Under the pieces are notes generated by a model. It was not told the DNA's origin, made no database searches, and saw only the letters and a list, made by a program, of their open reading frames with translations. From an uncultured Latescibacterota bacterium (lineage in GTDB: Bacteria > Latescibacterota > UBA2968 > UBA8231), in NCBI GenBank assembly GCA_951813615.1, contig OX638377.1, forward strand, positions 1,426,001-1,490,000: 64,000 nucleotides of DNA, in the 5' to 3' direction. Numbering within the stretch: the stretch's first letter is position 1; each line of letters starts with the position of its first letter. This document shows, piece by piece, positions 7,371 through 16,726 of this stretch. The translations under genes were made by a program, and so were the position numbers.

Positions 7371-9617
7371 CTACTTGAGGTAGAGCAATCGCCGCGTCTG
7401 CGCTCCGTCGGGGTGGCGCAGGCGGGTGAGATAGACGCCGGCCGCCACCTCAGCGCCCCGCTGGTCGCGGGCGTCCCAGCGGACTTGGTAGAAACCGGCG
7501 GACTGGAACTGGTTTACCAGCGTGCGCACGGGTTGGCCCAAGACGTTGTAGATTTCCAGCCGCACCAAGCCGGGCGTGGCGAGGCGGTAGGCGATCTGGG
7601 TGCTGGCGTTGAAGGGGTTGGGGAAATTGGGGTCTAGCCCGCTGGTGGTCGGTATGGCCGGTGTGGTGCTGGGCGTTGAAACGAAAGTCGGGTGGGGGAT
7701 GTCTAAGGCGATGCCAGTGGAGGCCAAGCCTCTTTCTATTCCCACGGAGCGGATTTTCTCGACATTGGAGCCATCCAAGTTGGAACGGAAGATTTCTGAA
7801 TACATTGGTGAAGGACTAAACCAATCGTTGTTGAATCCGACACTCATGCCCGTCCAGTATATCTTTCCCCCAATGGGGTCCAGAGCGATAGCTTCGTTCC
7901 AACCATCCCAACGATAATCAAGAGTGACGATTTTTTTTATGTGTGAGCCATCCAAGTTAGAGCGGAAGACAGTATCGCGATGCGTCCAGTAGATTTTGGA
8001 TCTGTCTCTGTCCAAGGCGATACCCAAGGAACTGGTGCCGCCAAAGAAACGCACTACTGTTGTAATTTTTTTTATGTGTGAGCCATCCAAGTTAGAGCGG
8101 AAGACAGTATCGCGATGCGTCCAGTAGATTTTGGATCTGTCTCTGTCCAAGGCGATACCCAAGGAACTGGTGCCGCCAAAGAAACGCACTACTGTTGTAA
8201 TTTTTTTTATGTGTGAGCCATCCAAGTTGGAGCGGAAGACGGTATCGAGATTCGTCCAGTAGATTTTGGATCTGTCCCTGTCCAAGGCAATGGCATCTGG
8301 ACGATTCAACCCGGTGACGATGTCTTCGACCTGAGAGTTGTCCAAGTCTGCCGCCTGAATTTTCCCTGCTCCCGAGTCGGCCCAGTAGATTTTGTTCTCG
8401 GCTGTCAGGGCTATACCTTTCGGCTCATCCAACCCGGTTACAAGAACTTCCATGCCTGAGCCGTCTAGGTCGGCCCGCTGGATGGCCCCCTTCACTACGT
8501 CGGTCCAGTACATCTTATCTATGCCTAGGGCAATGCCGTGTGGTCCCCTCACTACTGGATCGAAGAGGATTTCGCGGTTTTGGCCGTCCAAGTCCGCTCG
8601 CTGGATCGTTCCCGAACCCCAACACACCCGGCAATTTTCCGGACTCGCGTCCGTCCAGTACACTTTGCCCCCGTCCACGTCGAGGACGATGTCTGCTAGG
8701 GTACCCGTGAGATGGAGTTTGCCTAAGTCGAAGAAGGGTTCGACGTTTTTACCGTACAGATCCGCTCGCTGGATCGTCTGCGTGCCCGGATTGGTCCAGT
8801 ATATCTGGTCTCGGTCCAAGTCGAGGAGGATGATTTCTTCGGGATAGCCATCTGAGATGGTGAGGACCTCTTCGACGTTTTGGCCGTCGAGGTCCGCTCG
8901 CTGGATCGTTCCCGCGCCCGTCCAGTACACTTTGCCCCTGTCCACGTCGAGGGCAATACTCATAGTAGAGCCTAGTCCGATATATTCATATCCGATATGT
9001 TCATATATATAGTCGGGGGAATATTCTTCGCGGTCGACCCACCTTTGGTCCTCAAGGTCCGCTCGCTGGATCGTTCCCGCGTTCGTCCAATACACTTTGC
9101 CTTTGACCAAATCCAGAGCAATGTCTTCTAGATCATGTCCTGCCCGAAGGAGGACTTCGATGTTGGAGCCGTCGAGGTTTGCCCGCGCAACGATACCTTC
9201 AATATAGTCACCGTGTGAGATCCCCTCCGTCCAGTACATTTTGCCTCCGGCTACATCGAGGGCAATGTCTGTTATCCAGTTCCATCCTGGGGGGCCATAT
9301 CCTTCTATGAGGGTTTCGACGTTTGAGCCGTCGAGGTCGGACCGATGGATGTCAGCCACCGCCCTTTCCGTCCAGTATATCTTCCCGCCAGCTATATCCA
9401 GAGTGATCTTGTTCGGACCTCGTAAATCTGGGATGACTAGCTGTTCGACATTTGAGCCATCTAAACTAGAGCGATGGATGCCGCTCTCTGGGTGAGTCCA
9501 GTAGATTTTGCCCTCCTCAACCGGCGGCTGGCCGTAGCCGCTCTGTGCTCCAAAGATTGACCATGCCGCTGTGAATATGGCGGCGATTGCTTTCCGGCTG
9601 GCAATTGAGCGTCTCAT
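7371..9617 (-). CDS. Secreted YWTD (LDL-receptor class B-like) beta-propeller protein with FlgD-like C-terminal module
   Basis: This 748-aa protein begins with a signal peptide (MRRSIASRKAIAAIFTAAWSIFGAQSGYG). Some fourteen repeats of about 40-45 residues follow, built on 'GKIYWTD...IQRADLDGSN', as in YWTD propellers, from about residue 35 to 640. The end (PNFPNPFNASTQIAYRL...IYNVLGQPVRTLV...GVYLTRLRH...RLLYLK) is the FlgD Ig-like/Por-type sorting module common in FCB-group secreted proteins. GAGGAGC precedes the ATG at 9617. It is probably exported or surface attached and involved in binding; no enzymatic residues are evident. Two internal repeats are near-identical at the DNA level (7931-8200). 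Confidence 0.85.
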   Translation of the reverse strand: MRRSIASRKAIAAIFTAAWSIFGAQSGYGQPPVEEGKIYWTHPESGIHRSSLDGSNVEQLVIPDLRGPNKITLDIAGGKIYWTERAVADIHRSDLDGSNVETLIEGYGPPGWNWITDIALDVAGGKMYWTEGISHGDYIEGIVARANLDGSNIEVLLRAGHDLEDIALDLVKGKVYWTNAGTIQRADLEDQRWVDREEYSPDYIYEHIGYEYIGLGSTMSIALDVDRGKVYWTGAGTIQRADLDGQNVEEVLTISDGYPEEIILLDLDRDQIYWTNPGTQTIQRADLYGKNVEPFFDLGKLHLTGTLADIVLDVDGGKVYWTDASPENCRVCWGSGTIQRADLDGQNREILFDPVVRGPHGIALGIDKMYWTDVVKGAIQRADLDGSGMEVLVTGLDEPKGIALTAENKIYWADSGAGKIQAADLDNSQVEDIVTGLNRPDAIALDRDRSKIYWTNLDTVFRSNLDGSHIKKITTVVRFFGGTSSLGIALDRDRSKIYWTHRDTVFRSNLDGSHIKKITTVVRFFGGTSSLGIALDRDRSKIYWTHRDTVFRSNLDGSHIKKIVTLDYRWDGWNEAIALDPIGGKIYWTGMSVGFNNDWFSPSPMYSEIFRSNLDGSNVEKIRSVGIERGLASTGIALDIPHPTFVSTPSTTPAIPTTSGLDPNFPNPFNASTQIAYRLATPGLVRLEIYNVLGQPVRTLVNQFQSAGFYQVRWDARDQRGAEVAAGVYLTRLRHPDGAQTRRLLYLK
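7931..8200 (-). repeat. Tandem 135-bp repeat inside the YWTD gene
   Basis: Copies 7931-8065 and 8066-8200 are essentially identical and encode the same 45 residues twice (DTVFRSNLDGSHIKKITTVV..., ...RSKIYWTHR). A third, diverged copy starts at 8201. The unit is in frame, so it adds a propeller blade rather than breaking the gene. Confidence 0.9.
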
Positions 9618-9667
9618 CGGATAGCTCCTCGCAACAATGTTCGGCGTTTGACAGAAAATTCAACTCG

Positions 9668-11011
9668 TCAACTGAGGTATTGCTTGGCTTCTTTGCTCAC
9701 TAGCTCTCGCAGGTCGGGGTCGTCAACGCAGAAGATGCGGAAAATTTTGGCTTGGTCTTCGAAGTTGTGCAGCAGCGAATCGCGCAGGCGGGAGACCTCT
9801 GGATCGGCAAAGGTCAGGGGGTCGGTCTTGTCGGCGGGAAGCGTGCGGCCGTAGAAGACTCTGAGATCGACTTCGGGGGTCTTGTTGAAGCTGGGAATGT
9901 CGATGAGGATCTCGTGGCCTTGGAACGTGCGGCCGAGCCGCTGGCCGAAGACTTGGCACAGCTCGATTTCCTTGTCGCGGCGCTTGTAGGGATGGCGGAA
10001 GAGAAAGTCGAGGCGGTTCATCAGAGGCTGGGTGCGCTCGCTGGGATGAATGACGGCAGCGACCTTGTAGAGGCGGCGGTGGATCGTGCCTTCGAGGAGC
10101 TGGGCGGAGGTTTCCAGCCCGAGGCGCTCCTGCTCGCGCTGGAGACGAGCGATCAGCCCACTCTCGGTGAGGCGGTGGAAATCGGAGAAGTCGAGCCGGT
10201 TGTGCGGATGGAGGAGGATTTCCTGCACTGCGCGCTTGAACATGGCCGACGCCGAGCGCACCCCGTGGTGCCAGTACACGTTGCGGTACATTTGGTAATT
10301 GGTAAAGACGAGGGCCTCGACAGCGGAGACGCCCTTGCTGGTGATGGCCAGCCGTTGGCGCTCCGGGTCGAACTTGATCGAGGCGATCAGTCGGTCGCGG
10401 TTGACGCTCTCGCCAAAGGGCACGCCGCAGAACATGGAGTCGCGCAGGAGGTAGTCGATTTTGTCGGGGTCGAGGCTGCTGCTGAGGATATTGGCCAAGA
10501 GCAGGTCCTCGGGGGGAACTGCGAGACCGCTGTTTTCGTAGTCGATGACGTTGGCTACCCGCGCTGGATCGATCTGGAACTTATCGGCGATCGTCTGGTA
10601 GAGTTCGCCGTTTTGGTCCTCGATGATCTGCCTGGCCCCTTCTTCGTGCCGGATGAAAAAGGGTCTTAGCTCTTCGAGGGTATGCGAGAAGGGATAGTGG
10701 CCGATGTCGTGGAGCAAGGTCGCGGCGATGAAGACGCGCACGTCCTCGTCGCTCAGCACTAGGGGCGGGTCCGAGTCGAGGAGACGGGTCAAAAACTGCT
10801 TGGCCAAGTGATAGACGCCCAGCGAGTGCTCAAAACGCGAGTGGCGTGCGCCTGGGTACACCAGATGCACGTAGCCGAGCTGGGAGATGTTGCGCAGGCG
10901 CTGAAAGGCCCGGGTATCGACGAGGGCGAGGACGGGGTCGGGGAAGTGGATGTAGCCCCAAACCGGGTCGCGGATGACCTTGCCTTCTTCGGCTAAAAGC
11001 GGATGATCCAT
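9668..11011 (-). CDS. HD-domain phosphohydrolase (YwfO/dGTPase-like)
   Basis: About 447 residues. The HD metal-binding signature is complete: RHSRFEHSLGVYHLA near residue 60, then TLLHDIGHYPFSHTLE near 110, and a later SSLDPDKIDYLLRDS block typical of the dGTP triphosphohydrolase-related branch. The likely activity is hydrolysis of (d)NTPs in the cytosol. No good ribosome site precedes either candidate start; I use ATG at 11011, while a TTG four codons upstream (11023) is also possible. Stand-alone gene: the neighbour downstream encodes an unrelated secreted protein and ndk diverges on the other side. Confidence 0.85.
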   Translation of the reverse strand: MDHPLLAEEGKVIRDPVWGYIHFPDPVLALVDTRAFQRLRNISQLGYVHLVYPGARHSRFEHSLGVYHLAKQFLTRLLDSDPPLVLSDEDVRVFIAATLLHDIGHYPFSHTLEELRPFFIRHEEGARQIIEDQNGELYQTIADKFQIDPARVANVIDYENSGLAVPPEDLLLANILSSSLDPDKIDYLLRDSMFCGVPFGESVNRDRLIASIKFDPERQRLAITSKGVSAVEALVFTNYQMYRNVYWHHGVRSASAMFKRAVQEILLHPHNRLDFSDFHRLTESGLIARLQREQERLGLETSAQLLEGTIHRRLYKVAAVIHPSERTQPLMNRLDFLFRHPYKRRDKEIELCQVFGQRLGRTFQGHEILIDIPSFNKTPEVDLRVFYGRTLPADKTDPLTFADPEVSRLRDSLLHNFEDQAKIFRIFCVDDPDLRELVSKEAKQYLS

Positions 11012-11113
11012 AGCATTGGCCAATCTAGGAGAGGCGTGTTACCCTGTCAAGAAATATGCGCCGAACTCGTTATGAAAGCGATACTTAGGGCATTTTGTTG
11101 CGCGGGCCGTCCA

Positions 11114-11142
11114 TTGACACAAAACCAATTGGCTCCTATCTT
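11114..11142 (+). promoter_or_regulatory. Candidate promoter of the ndk-led housekeeping operon
   Basis: TTGACA (11114-11119), 17 bases, TATCTT (11137-11142), 55 bases before the ndk ATG in a 174-186 base gap between divergent genes. Confidence 0.5.
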
Positions 11143-11197
11143 CCAAGATTTCGTTTGACTAGGGGAAACACTTGCTAAGGAAATAAATTTTATATCT

Positions 11198-11599
11198 ATG
11201 GAACGCACGTTGATGATCGTCAAGCCCGATGCGGTTGCCAAAAGCGCTATCGGCCAAATTATTGCCCGCGTCGAGGGCGAAGGGTTTGTGGTGCGCGCCT
11301 TGCGCATGGTCGAGCTATCCGCCGAGCAGGCGGGGGCCTTCTACGCCGTGCATCGGGAGCGGCCCTTTTACGGTGAATTGGTGGAATTTATGACCTCGGG
11401 GCCAGCGGTGCCGATGGTGTTAGAGCGCGCCGACGCCGTGGCGCACTTGCGCGATTTTATCGGGCCGACCAACAGCACAGAGGCCCCGGCGGGCACGATT
11501 CGCGGCGACTTTGGCACGGACGTGCAATGCAATGCCGTGCACGCCTCGGACTCAGCGGTCAACGCCAAGTCTGAAATCGCGTTTTTCTTTGCCGACTGA
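11198..11599 (+). CDS. ndk: Nucleoside diphosphate kinase
   Basis: This 133-aa protein matches the family length. It starts MERTLMIVKPDAVAK, which carries the K-P-D motif, and has the active-site His in NAVHASDS (NxxH-SDS), phosphorylated during ping-pong transfer of the gamma phosphate from ATP to NDPs. The SD region (CTAAGGA) is about 20 bases from the ATG, so initiation may be modest. It is the first gene of the run that continues nine bases later into yceD and then rpmF and the fatty acid synthesis genes. Confidence 0.96.
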   Translation: MERTLMIVKPDAVAKSAIGQIIARVEGEGFVVRALRMVELSAEQAGAFYAVHRERPFYGELVEFMTSGPAVPMVLERADAVAHLRDFIGPTNSTEAPAGTIRGDFGTDVQCNAVHASDSAVNAKSEIAFFFAD

Positions 11600-11607
11600 G
11601 CAATCCC

Positions 11608-12147
11608 ATGAGCGCCTTGTTAGTACTCGACGACCTCGCAGAGGGACCCAATGCGCTCGCCTTTGATCTACGTGCAGAGGAACTGGGGCTAAAAGACGAA
11701 TTCTTCGCCTTTCCCTCCAGCGTTGCAACCCGCGTCGAGGTGCAGCGCGCCCTCGACAACTTTAAGATCAACGCGGTCATTACCTGCCGCATTGCCGGCG
11801 AGTGCTATCGCTGTCTAGAGGAAGTACAAGAAGAAGTCTCAGCGCGGTTTCGCTTGCTCTTGCAGCGCCGTCAGGCTACCCCTGAGGAATTGGCGTCGGC
11901 CGAAAAAGATGGGTTTATCGAGATCGTCGATCCGGGGACGCGCGAGTTGGATTTGTGCGCGTACATTCGCGAGGCCGTGATCTTGGACTTGCCGATGCGA
12001 ATACCCACCCCGGAGGCCGATGGGCGGTGCCCGCACTGCGGAGTTGATGGGGCCGACGAACCCGCCACCGAACAGGAGCGAGAAGTGGACCCGCGTTGGG
12101 CCGCGCTCGCGCAGATCGAATTTTCGCAACCCAAAGAAGGTTCTTGA
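11608..12147 (+). CDS. yceD: YceD/DUF177 family protein
   Basis: This 179-aa protein has the DUF177 landmarks: CRIAGECYRCLEEVQEEV (CxRC) near residue 60, ELDLCAYIREAVILDLPMRIP near 112, and a closing CPHCG pair, a probable metal site. YceD is known in E. coli and plants to affect 23S rRNA accumulation, and it almost always sits directly before rpmF, as here (12 bases). The acidic C-terminal tail is normal for the family. Confidence 0.9.
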   Translation: MSALLVLDDLAEGPNALAFDLRAEELGLKDEFFAFPSSVATRVEVQRALDNFKINAVITCRIAGECYRCLEEVQEEVSARFRLLLQRRQATPEELASAEKDGFIEIVDPGTRELDLCAYIREAVILDLPMRIPTPEADGRCPHCGVDGADEPATEQEREVDPRWAALAQIEFSQPKEGS

Positions 12148-12159
12148 GAGGAGTTCCCC

Positions 12160-12342
12160 GTGGCTGCAGTACCTAAAAGAAGAATTTCGCGCACCCGTCG
12201 CGACAAGCGGCGCACTCACTGGAAGATCAAGGCGGCGGCGAGGACTACTTGCTCCCACTGCGGACAGCCCGCCCTGCCCCATCGCGTCTGCCCGAGTTGC
12301 GGCTTCTACCGAGGCCGCGAATACGTCGAGCCTGAAGTCTAG
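12160..12342 (+). CDS. rpmF: 50S ribosomal protein L32
   Basis: This 60-aa protein begins AVPKRRISRTRRDKRRTHWK after the initiator, typical of L32. It keeps a four-Cys zinc ribbon (CSHCG ... CPSCG). The start is GTG with GAGAGGAG about seven bases upstream. It is the usual partner of yceD and leads into the fab genes. Unlike many bacteria, no plsX follows it. Confidence 0.96.
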   Translation: MAAVPKRRISRTRRDKRRTHWKIKAAARTTCSHCGQPALPHRVCPSCGFYRGREYVEPEV

Positions 12343-12364
12343 GCTGCTCGGGGCGGATGCTTGC

Positions 12365-13369
12365 GTGACTGAAGAGGGGAAAAAATTTCGCGCGGCCATT
12401 ACGGCCACGGCGCACTTTCTGCCCGACAAGGTGATCACCAACGCCGATCTGGAGCGGCTGGTGGACACCTCGGACGGGTGGATTCGCTCGCGCACCGGCA
12501 TTTCCGAGCGGCGCTTCCTGCCGGAGGACGAGCCGACCTCGACGATGGCTATCGCCGTGGCCCAAGAGCTGTTGGCGCGCCGTGAAATCGATCCCGACGA
12601 CATCGACCTAATCATCGTCGCGACCATTACGCCAGATATGATATTTCCGGCGACGGCTTGCTTGGTGCAACACGCCATCGGCGCTAGCGGGGTCTGGGCC
12701 TACGACCTGTCGGCGGCTTGCTCTGGCTTTGTCTTTGCCGTGGCGACCGGAGCACAGTTCATCGAAAGCGGCGCGCATCGCCGGGTGATGGTCATTGGTG
12801 CCGACAAGATGAGCAGCATCCTCGACTTTGAGGACCGCACGACGTGTGTGCTCTTTGGCGATGGAGCGGGCGGGGTGTTGCTGGAGCGCGGCGAGGATGA
12901 GGCCGGGCTGATCGACTTTGAACTATACGCCGATGGGGCCGCGGTCGAATGCCTGCACATCAAAGGCGGCGGCAGCCTGTATCCTCCTTCGCACGAGACT
13001 GTAGATCAGCGCATGCACTACATCCGCCAAGAGGGGCGCACGGTCTTCCGGTTCGCCGTGGAAAAAATGGCTGAAGTGTCGGCCAGCTTGCTGGAGCGCA
13101 ACGGTCTTACGGGCGCAGACCTCAAGCTTTTTGTGCCGCATCAAGCCAACAAGCGCATTATCGACGCCGCGGCCCAGCGCATGGATCTCCCCCCGGAAAA
13201 AGTGATGATGAATATCGACCGCTACGCCAACACCACGGCCGCGACGATTCCCATTGCCTTGGCAGAAGCCGCTGATCAAGGCCGATTGGAGCGCGGCGAC
13301 TTGGTGCTGATGACCGGCGTTGGCGGCGGCCTCACTTGGGGCAGCACCTTGTTTCGCTGGGGGGACTGA
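12365..13369 (+). CDS. fabH: Beta-ketoacyl-ACP synthase III
   Basis: About 334 residues. The Cys-His-Asn triad is visible in DLSAACSGFVFAV, VPHQANKRI and IDRYANTTAATIPIAL. FabH condenses acetyl-CoA (or branched acyl-CoA) with malonyl-ACP to start type II fatty acid synthesis. The GTG at 12365, just after the rpmF stop, gives MTEEGKKFRAAITATAHFLPDK, the right distance to the conserved N-terminus; the same frame is open further upstream over rpmF, which I regard as spurious. It is followed one base later by fabD. Confidence 0.93.
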   Translation: MTEEGKKFRAAITATAHFLPDKVITNADLERLVDTSDGWIRSRTGISERRFLPEDEPTSTMAIAVAQELLARREIDPDDIDLIIVATITPDMIFPATACLVQHAIGASGVWAYDLSAACSGFVFAVATGAQFIESGAHRRVMVIGADKMSSILDFEDRTTCVLFGDGAGGVLLERGEDEAGLIDFELYADGAAVECLHIKGGGSLYPPSHETVDQRMHYIRQEGRTVFRFAVEKMAEVSASLLERNGLTGADLKLFVPHQANKRIIDAAAQRMDLPPEKVMMNIDRYANTTAATIPIALAEAADQGRLERGDLVLMTGVGGGLTWGSTLFRWGD

Positions 13370-13370
13370 G

Positions 13371-14300
13371 ATGGACGGGTGCGCCTTTTTGTTTCCGGGA
13401 CAGGGTTCGCAGGCCGTGGGTATGGCCCGCGACCTGTACGATCAGCACGAGTCGGTGCGGGTGCGCTTTGCCGAGGCCGACGAGGTACTGGGTTTTTCGC
13501 TCAGTGCGCTTTGCTTTGAGGGCCCGGTCGAGCAACTGGCGCAAACCAATGTTACGCAGCCGGCCGTCTTTGTCCACAGCATCGCCGCCAACGAGTTGCT
13601 CACCGCGGCCGGACTACAGCCTGTGGCCGTAGCTGGACACAGCCTCGGGGAATATTCGGCGCTGGTAGCAGCCGGCGTGCTCTCGTTTGCGGAGGCCCTG
13701 ACGCTGGTGGGGACGCGCGGTCGGTTGATGCTGGAGGCCGGCAGCGAGTGGCCGGGGACGATGGGGGCGGTGATCGGTTTGGAGGATGACCACGTCGTAG
13801 CCTTGTGCCAACAGGTAGCGGATGTGGGGATCGCAGTAGCCGCTAATTTTAATGCTCCGGGCCAAGTCGTGGTCTCGGGTGAGCTAGACGCGGTGGCGCG
13901 GGTGAGTGAGTTGGCTTCTCAAGCCGGTGCTCGGCGCGTCGTCGAATTGGCCGTTAGCGGGGCTTTTCACTCGCCGCTTATGGCGTCGGCAGCCGTGGAG
14001 ATGGAGTCGCTGTTACAGGCGGTGCCCTTTGCGCGGCCGCGCGTGCCGGTGCTGACCAATGTCTCGGCTGAGCCCGTGGAAGACCCAGAAAAATTGCGGC
14101 TACATCTAATCCATCAGATCACGGGTCCGGTTCGCTGGAACGCGACTGTGCATCGGCTGGCCAGTATGGGCATCAACAGTGCTTTTGAAGTGGGCCCGGG
14201 GGCTGTGCTAAGGGGGTTGGTGCGCCGCACCGCGCCCAAGCTGGCGGTCGCACTGGCGGGTACCGTGGAAGAAATCGCCGCGGCACAAGGAGCGGAATAA
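13371..14300 (+). CDS. fabD: Malonyl-CoA:ACP transacylase
   Basis: This 309-aa protein begins MDGCAFLFPGQGSQAVGMARDL, the standard FabD opening. The nucleophile elbow is AVAGHSLGEYSALVAAG (GHSLGE), and the catalytic His lies in SGAFHSPLM. It loads malonyl groups onto ACP. The ATG at 13371 follows the fabH stop by one base (TGAG ATG). It is in the conserved fabH-fabD-fabG order. Confidence 0.95.
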   Translation: MDGCAFLFPGQGSQAVGMARDLYDQHESVRVRFAEADEVLGFSLSALCFEGPVEQLAQTNVTQPAVFVHSIAANELLTAAGLQPVAVAGHSLGEYSALVAAGVLSFAEALTLVGTRGRLMLEAGSEWPGTMGAVIGLEDDHVVALCQQVADVGIAVAANFNAPGQVVVSGELDAVARVSELASQAGARRVVELAVSGAFHSPLMASAAVEMESLLQAVPFARPRVPVLTNVSAEPVEDPEKLRLHLIHQITGPVRWNATVHRLASMGINSAFEVGPGAVLRGLVRRTAPKLAVALAGTVEEIAAAQGAE

Positions 14301-14301
14301 C

Positions 14302-15048
14302 ATGGGACTGTTGGACGGAAAAGTCGCGCTAGTAACCGGTGGGTCGCGGGGCATTGGCCGGGCCATTGCTCTGCGCTTGGCGGCAGAGGGCGCGGACTTA
14401 GCGATCTGCGCTCGCAATGTGGCGGCGGCTGGCGAAGTGGCCGCGGCCATTGAGGCACTAGGTCGTCGCTGCTTCGTGCGCCAGGCCGATGTCGCCGACG
14501 CCGAACAGGCGGCCGAGTTGGTGGCGGCGACGATTGCGGAGTTGGGTCGGCTGGACGTGCTGGTCAACAACGCCGGCGTCACCCGCGACAATTTGTTGAT
14601 GCGGATGAAGGAAGAGGACTGGGACGAGGTGTTGGCGATCAACCTCAAGGGCACCTTTAACTGCGTCCGAGCGGCAGTGCGCCCCATGCTCAAGGCTCGC
14701 GGTGGGCGGATCATCAACATCACTTCGGTCGTGGGATTGTTGGGCAATGCCGGCCAAGCCAACTACGCCGCGTCCAAGGCCGGGTTGGTCGGCCTGACCA
14801 AGAGCTTGGCGCGGGAGTTGGCCTCGCGCGGGATCACTGCCAATGCCGTGGCCCCGGGGCTGGTGCCGGAAACGGGCATGACGGACGGGTTGACGGAACA
14901 GCAGCAGGAGCAGATGATTGCCACGGTGCCGCTGGGCCGGGCCGGGACGCCGGAAGACGTGGCTCACGCCGTGGCATTTCTAGCGTCGGAGCAAGCCGCC
15001 TATATCACTGGTCAGGTCTTGTCTGTGGACGGCGGCATGGCCATGTGA
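14302..15048 (+). CDS. fabG: 3-oxoacyl-ACP reductase
   Basis: This 248-aa SDR matches FabG in length and motif spacing: TGGSRGIGRAIA, NNAGVTRDNLLMRM, NITSVVGLLGNAGQANYAASKAG with the catalytic Ser-Tyr-Lys, and a closing TGQVLSVDGGMAM. It reduces 3-ketoacyl-ACP with NADPH. It starts one base after the fabD stop, with AAGGAGCGG inside the fabD end serving as ribosome site. Confidence 0.95.
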   Translation: MGLLDGKVALVTGGSRGIGRAIALRLAAEGADLAICARNVAAAGEVAAAIEALGRRCFVRQADVADAEQAAELVAATIAELGRLDVLVNNAGVTRDNLLMRMKEEDWDEVLAINLKGTFNCVRAAVRPMLKARGGRIINITSVVGLLGNAGQANYAASKAGLVGLTKSLARELASRGITANAVAPGLVPETGMTDGLTEQQQEQMIATVPLGRAGTPEDVAHAVAFLASEQAAYITGQVLSVDGGMAM

Positions 15049-15069
15049 CATGTGGTAGGTATTAAAAAC

Positions 15070-15098
15070 TTGCCTATCGCCTATATTTAGATTCTAAT
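15070..15098 (+). promoter_or_regulatory. Candidate internal promoter of acpP
   Basis: TTGCCT (15070-15075), 17 bases, TCTAAT (15093-15098) in the 116-base AT-rich gap between fabG and acpP. A separate promoter would fit the high ACP demand; a weak stem (GGTAGGTA/TGCCTATC with G-U pairs) precedes and overlaps it. Confidence 0.4.
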
Positions 15099-15164
15099 TT
15101 TAAGACCGCCGGCGACGTATCGCAGCGGTACAACTGTTCACTCCTATCCCAAGAGGAACACACC

Positions 15165-15404
15165 ATGGCTTCTATTGAAGAGCGCGTGAGAGATCTGGTC
15201 GTCGAACAACTCGGCGTGAGCCAGGATCAAGTAAATCCCCAGGCATCTTTTATCGACGACTTGGGGGCCGACTCGCTCGACACCGTCGAGTTGGTTATGG
15301 CCTTTGAGGAGGAATTTGGGATCGACATCCCGGATGAGGACGCCGAGAAGATGTCGGTCGTCTCCGACGCGATTAAGTATCTAGAGGAGAACAGCAAGGC
15401 GTGA
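15165..15404 (+). CDS. acpP: Acyl carrier protein
   Basis: This 79-aa acidic protein has the phosphopantetheine attachment Ser in [19 protein letters not shown]. It carries growing acyl chains for the fab enzymes around it. AAGAGGAAC before the ATG is a reasonable ribosome site. Its last four bases overlap the GTG start of fabF, giving translational coupling. Confidence 0.97.
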   Translation: MASIEERVRDLVVEQLGVSQDQVNPQASFIDDLGADSLDTVELVMAFEEEFGIDIPDEDAEKMSVVSDAIKYLEENSKA

Positions 15405-16660
15405 GTGGCCCTCCAGTGCAGAGGCGCAGAGTCGTCGTCACGGGCTTGGGGGTCTTAGCGCCTAACGGCAACGACCTGCCGACGTTCTGGGACGCGCTCC
15501 TAGCGGGTCGCTCTGGGGTCGGGCCGATCACCAAGTTCGACGCTTCCCAACACCGGACTACGATCGCCGCCGAGGTCAAGGGTTTTGATCCGGAGGCGAT
15601 TATGGACCGCAAGGACGTGCGCCGCAACGACGCCTTCACGCATTACGCGATGTGCGTGGCCAGGGAGGCGGCTAGCCGCGCTCGGCTCGACATGGAAGTG
15701 GTGGACCCCGAGCGCGTGGGCGTCATCTGGGGCTCGGGCATCGGCGGAATCCAGACCCACGAAGAACAGCACACCATCCTGTTAGAAAAAGGCCCTAGGC
15801 GTATCAGTCCGTTCTACGTGCCCATGATGATTTCCGACATGGCCCCGGGCATGATCTCCATGGATCTGGGAGCCAAAGGGCCCAACTACGGCACGGTGTC
15901 GGCTTGTTCGTCGGCTGCCCACGCCCTCGGCGAGTCGGCGCGCAAGATCCAATACGGGGAAGCCGACGTGATGGTGACTGGGGGTTCGGAAGCGGCCGTC
16001 ACGCCCATTTCCATGGCCGGCTTTTCCTCAGCCAAGGCCCTATCGACGCGCAACGAGGAGCCCGAGCGGGCCAGTCGGCCCTTTGACGTGGGGCGTGATG
16101 GCTTCGTGCTCGGCGAAGGAGCCGGAGCCGTCATCTTGGAGGAATTGGAGCACGCGCACAGGCGCAGGGCCGAGATCTACGGCGAATTCCTCGGGCTCGG
16201 TTTTACGGCTGACGCCTATCACCAGACGGCGATGGCACCAGAGGCCGAGGGCGGGGCGCGGGCCATGCGCATTGCACTGCAGGATGGGGGCTTGGAACCG
16301 AGTGATATCGGGTACGTCAATGCCCACGGCACCTCGACGCCGATGGGCGACCAGCAGGAGACCGCGGCGATCAGGACGGTCTTCGCCGGCCAGACCGATA
16401 GCGTGGCCGTAAGTTCGACCAAGTCGATGACCGGGCATCTGTTGGGGGCCGCCGGAGCCATCGAGAGCATCGCCTGCATCATGGCGCTCAAAAGCGGGGT
16501 GCTGCCGCCGACGATCAACTACGAAAACCCCGACCCCGACTGCGACCTCGACTACGTGCCCAATGAGGCGCGCCGCGTGCAGGTAGACTACGCCCTCAAC
16601 AATTCCTTTGGCTTTGGCGGCCACAATGTGGCGCTGGTGTTTGGTCGCTTCACCGGCTGA
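15401..16660 (+). CDS. fabF: Beta-ketoacyl-ACP synthase II
   Basis: This 419-aa protein matches the family length. The Cys-His-His triad appears in [23 protein letters not shown] and [15 protein letters not shown], and the end [17 protein letters not shown] is characteristic. It elongates acyl-ACP with malonyl-ACP. It starts with GTG overlapping the acpP stop (GTGA), with AGAGGAG upstream. acpP-fabF adjacency is near universal. Confidence 0.96.
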   Translation: MSGPPVQRRRVVVTGLGVLAPNGNDLPTFWDALLAGRSGVGPITKFDASQHRTTIAAEVKGFDPEAIMDRKDVRRNDAFTHYAMCVAREAASRARLDMEVVDPERVGVIWGSGIGGIQTHEEQHTILLEKGPRRISPFYVPMMISDMAPGMISMDLGAKGPNYGTVSACSSAAHALGESARKIQYGEADVMVTGGSEAAVTPISMAGFSSAKALSTRNEEPERASRPFDVGRDGFVLGEGAGAVILEELEHAHRRRAEIYGEFLGLGFTADAYHQTAMAPEAEGGARAMRIALQDGGLEPSDIGYVNAHGTSTPMGDQQETAAIRTVFAGQTDSVAVSSTKSMTGHLLGAAGAIESIACIMALKSGVLPPTINYENPDPDCDLDYVPNEARRVQVDYALNNSFGFGGHNVALVFGRFTG

Positions 16661-16726
16661 CGCACTTCCCCAGCATCCCCCGAGCACTCCCCGTGCAAAC
16701 GAGGTTTTCAAGCGGGAATTAGGCAG

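Noticed and set aside
12020-12364. Longer N-terminus for FabH
   Set aside because: The frame is open upstream but overlaps yceD and rpmF entirely; the conserved FabH start is reached from GTG 12365.
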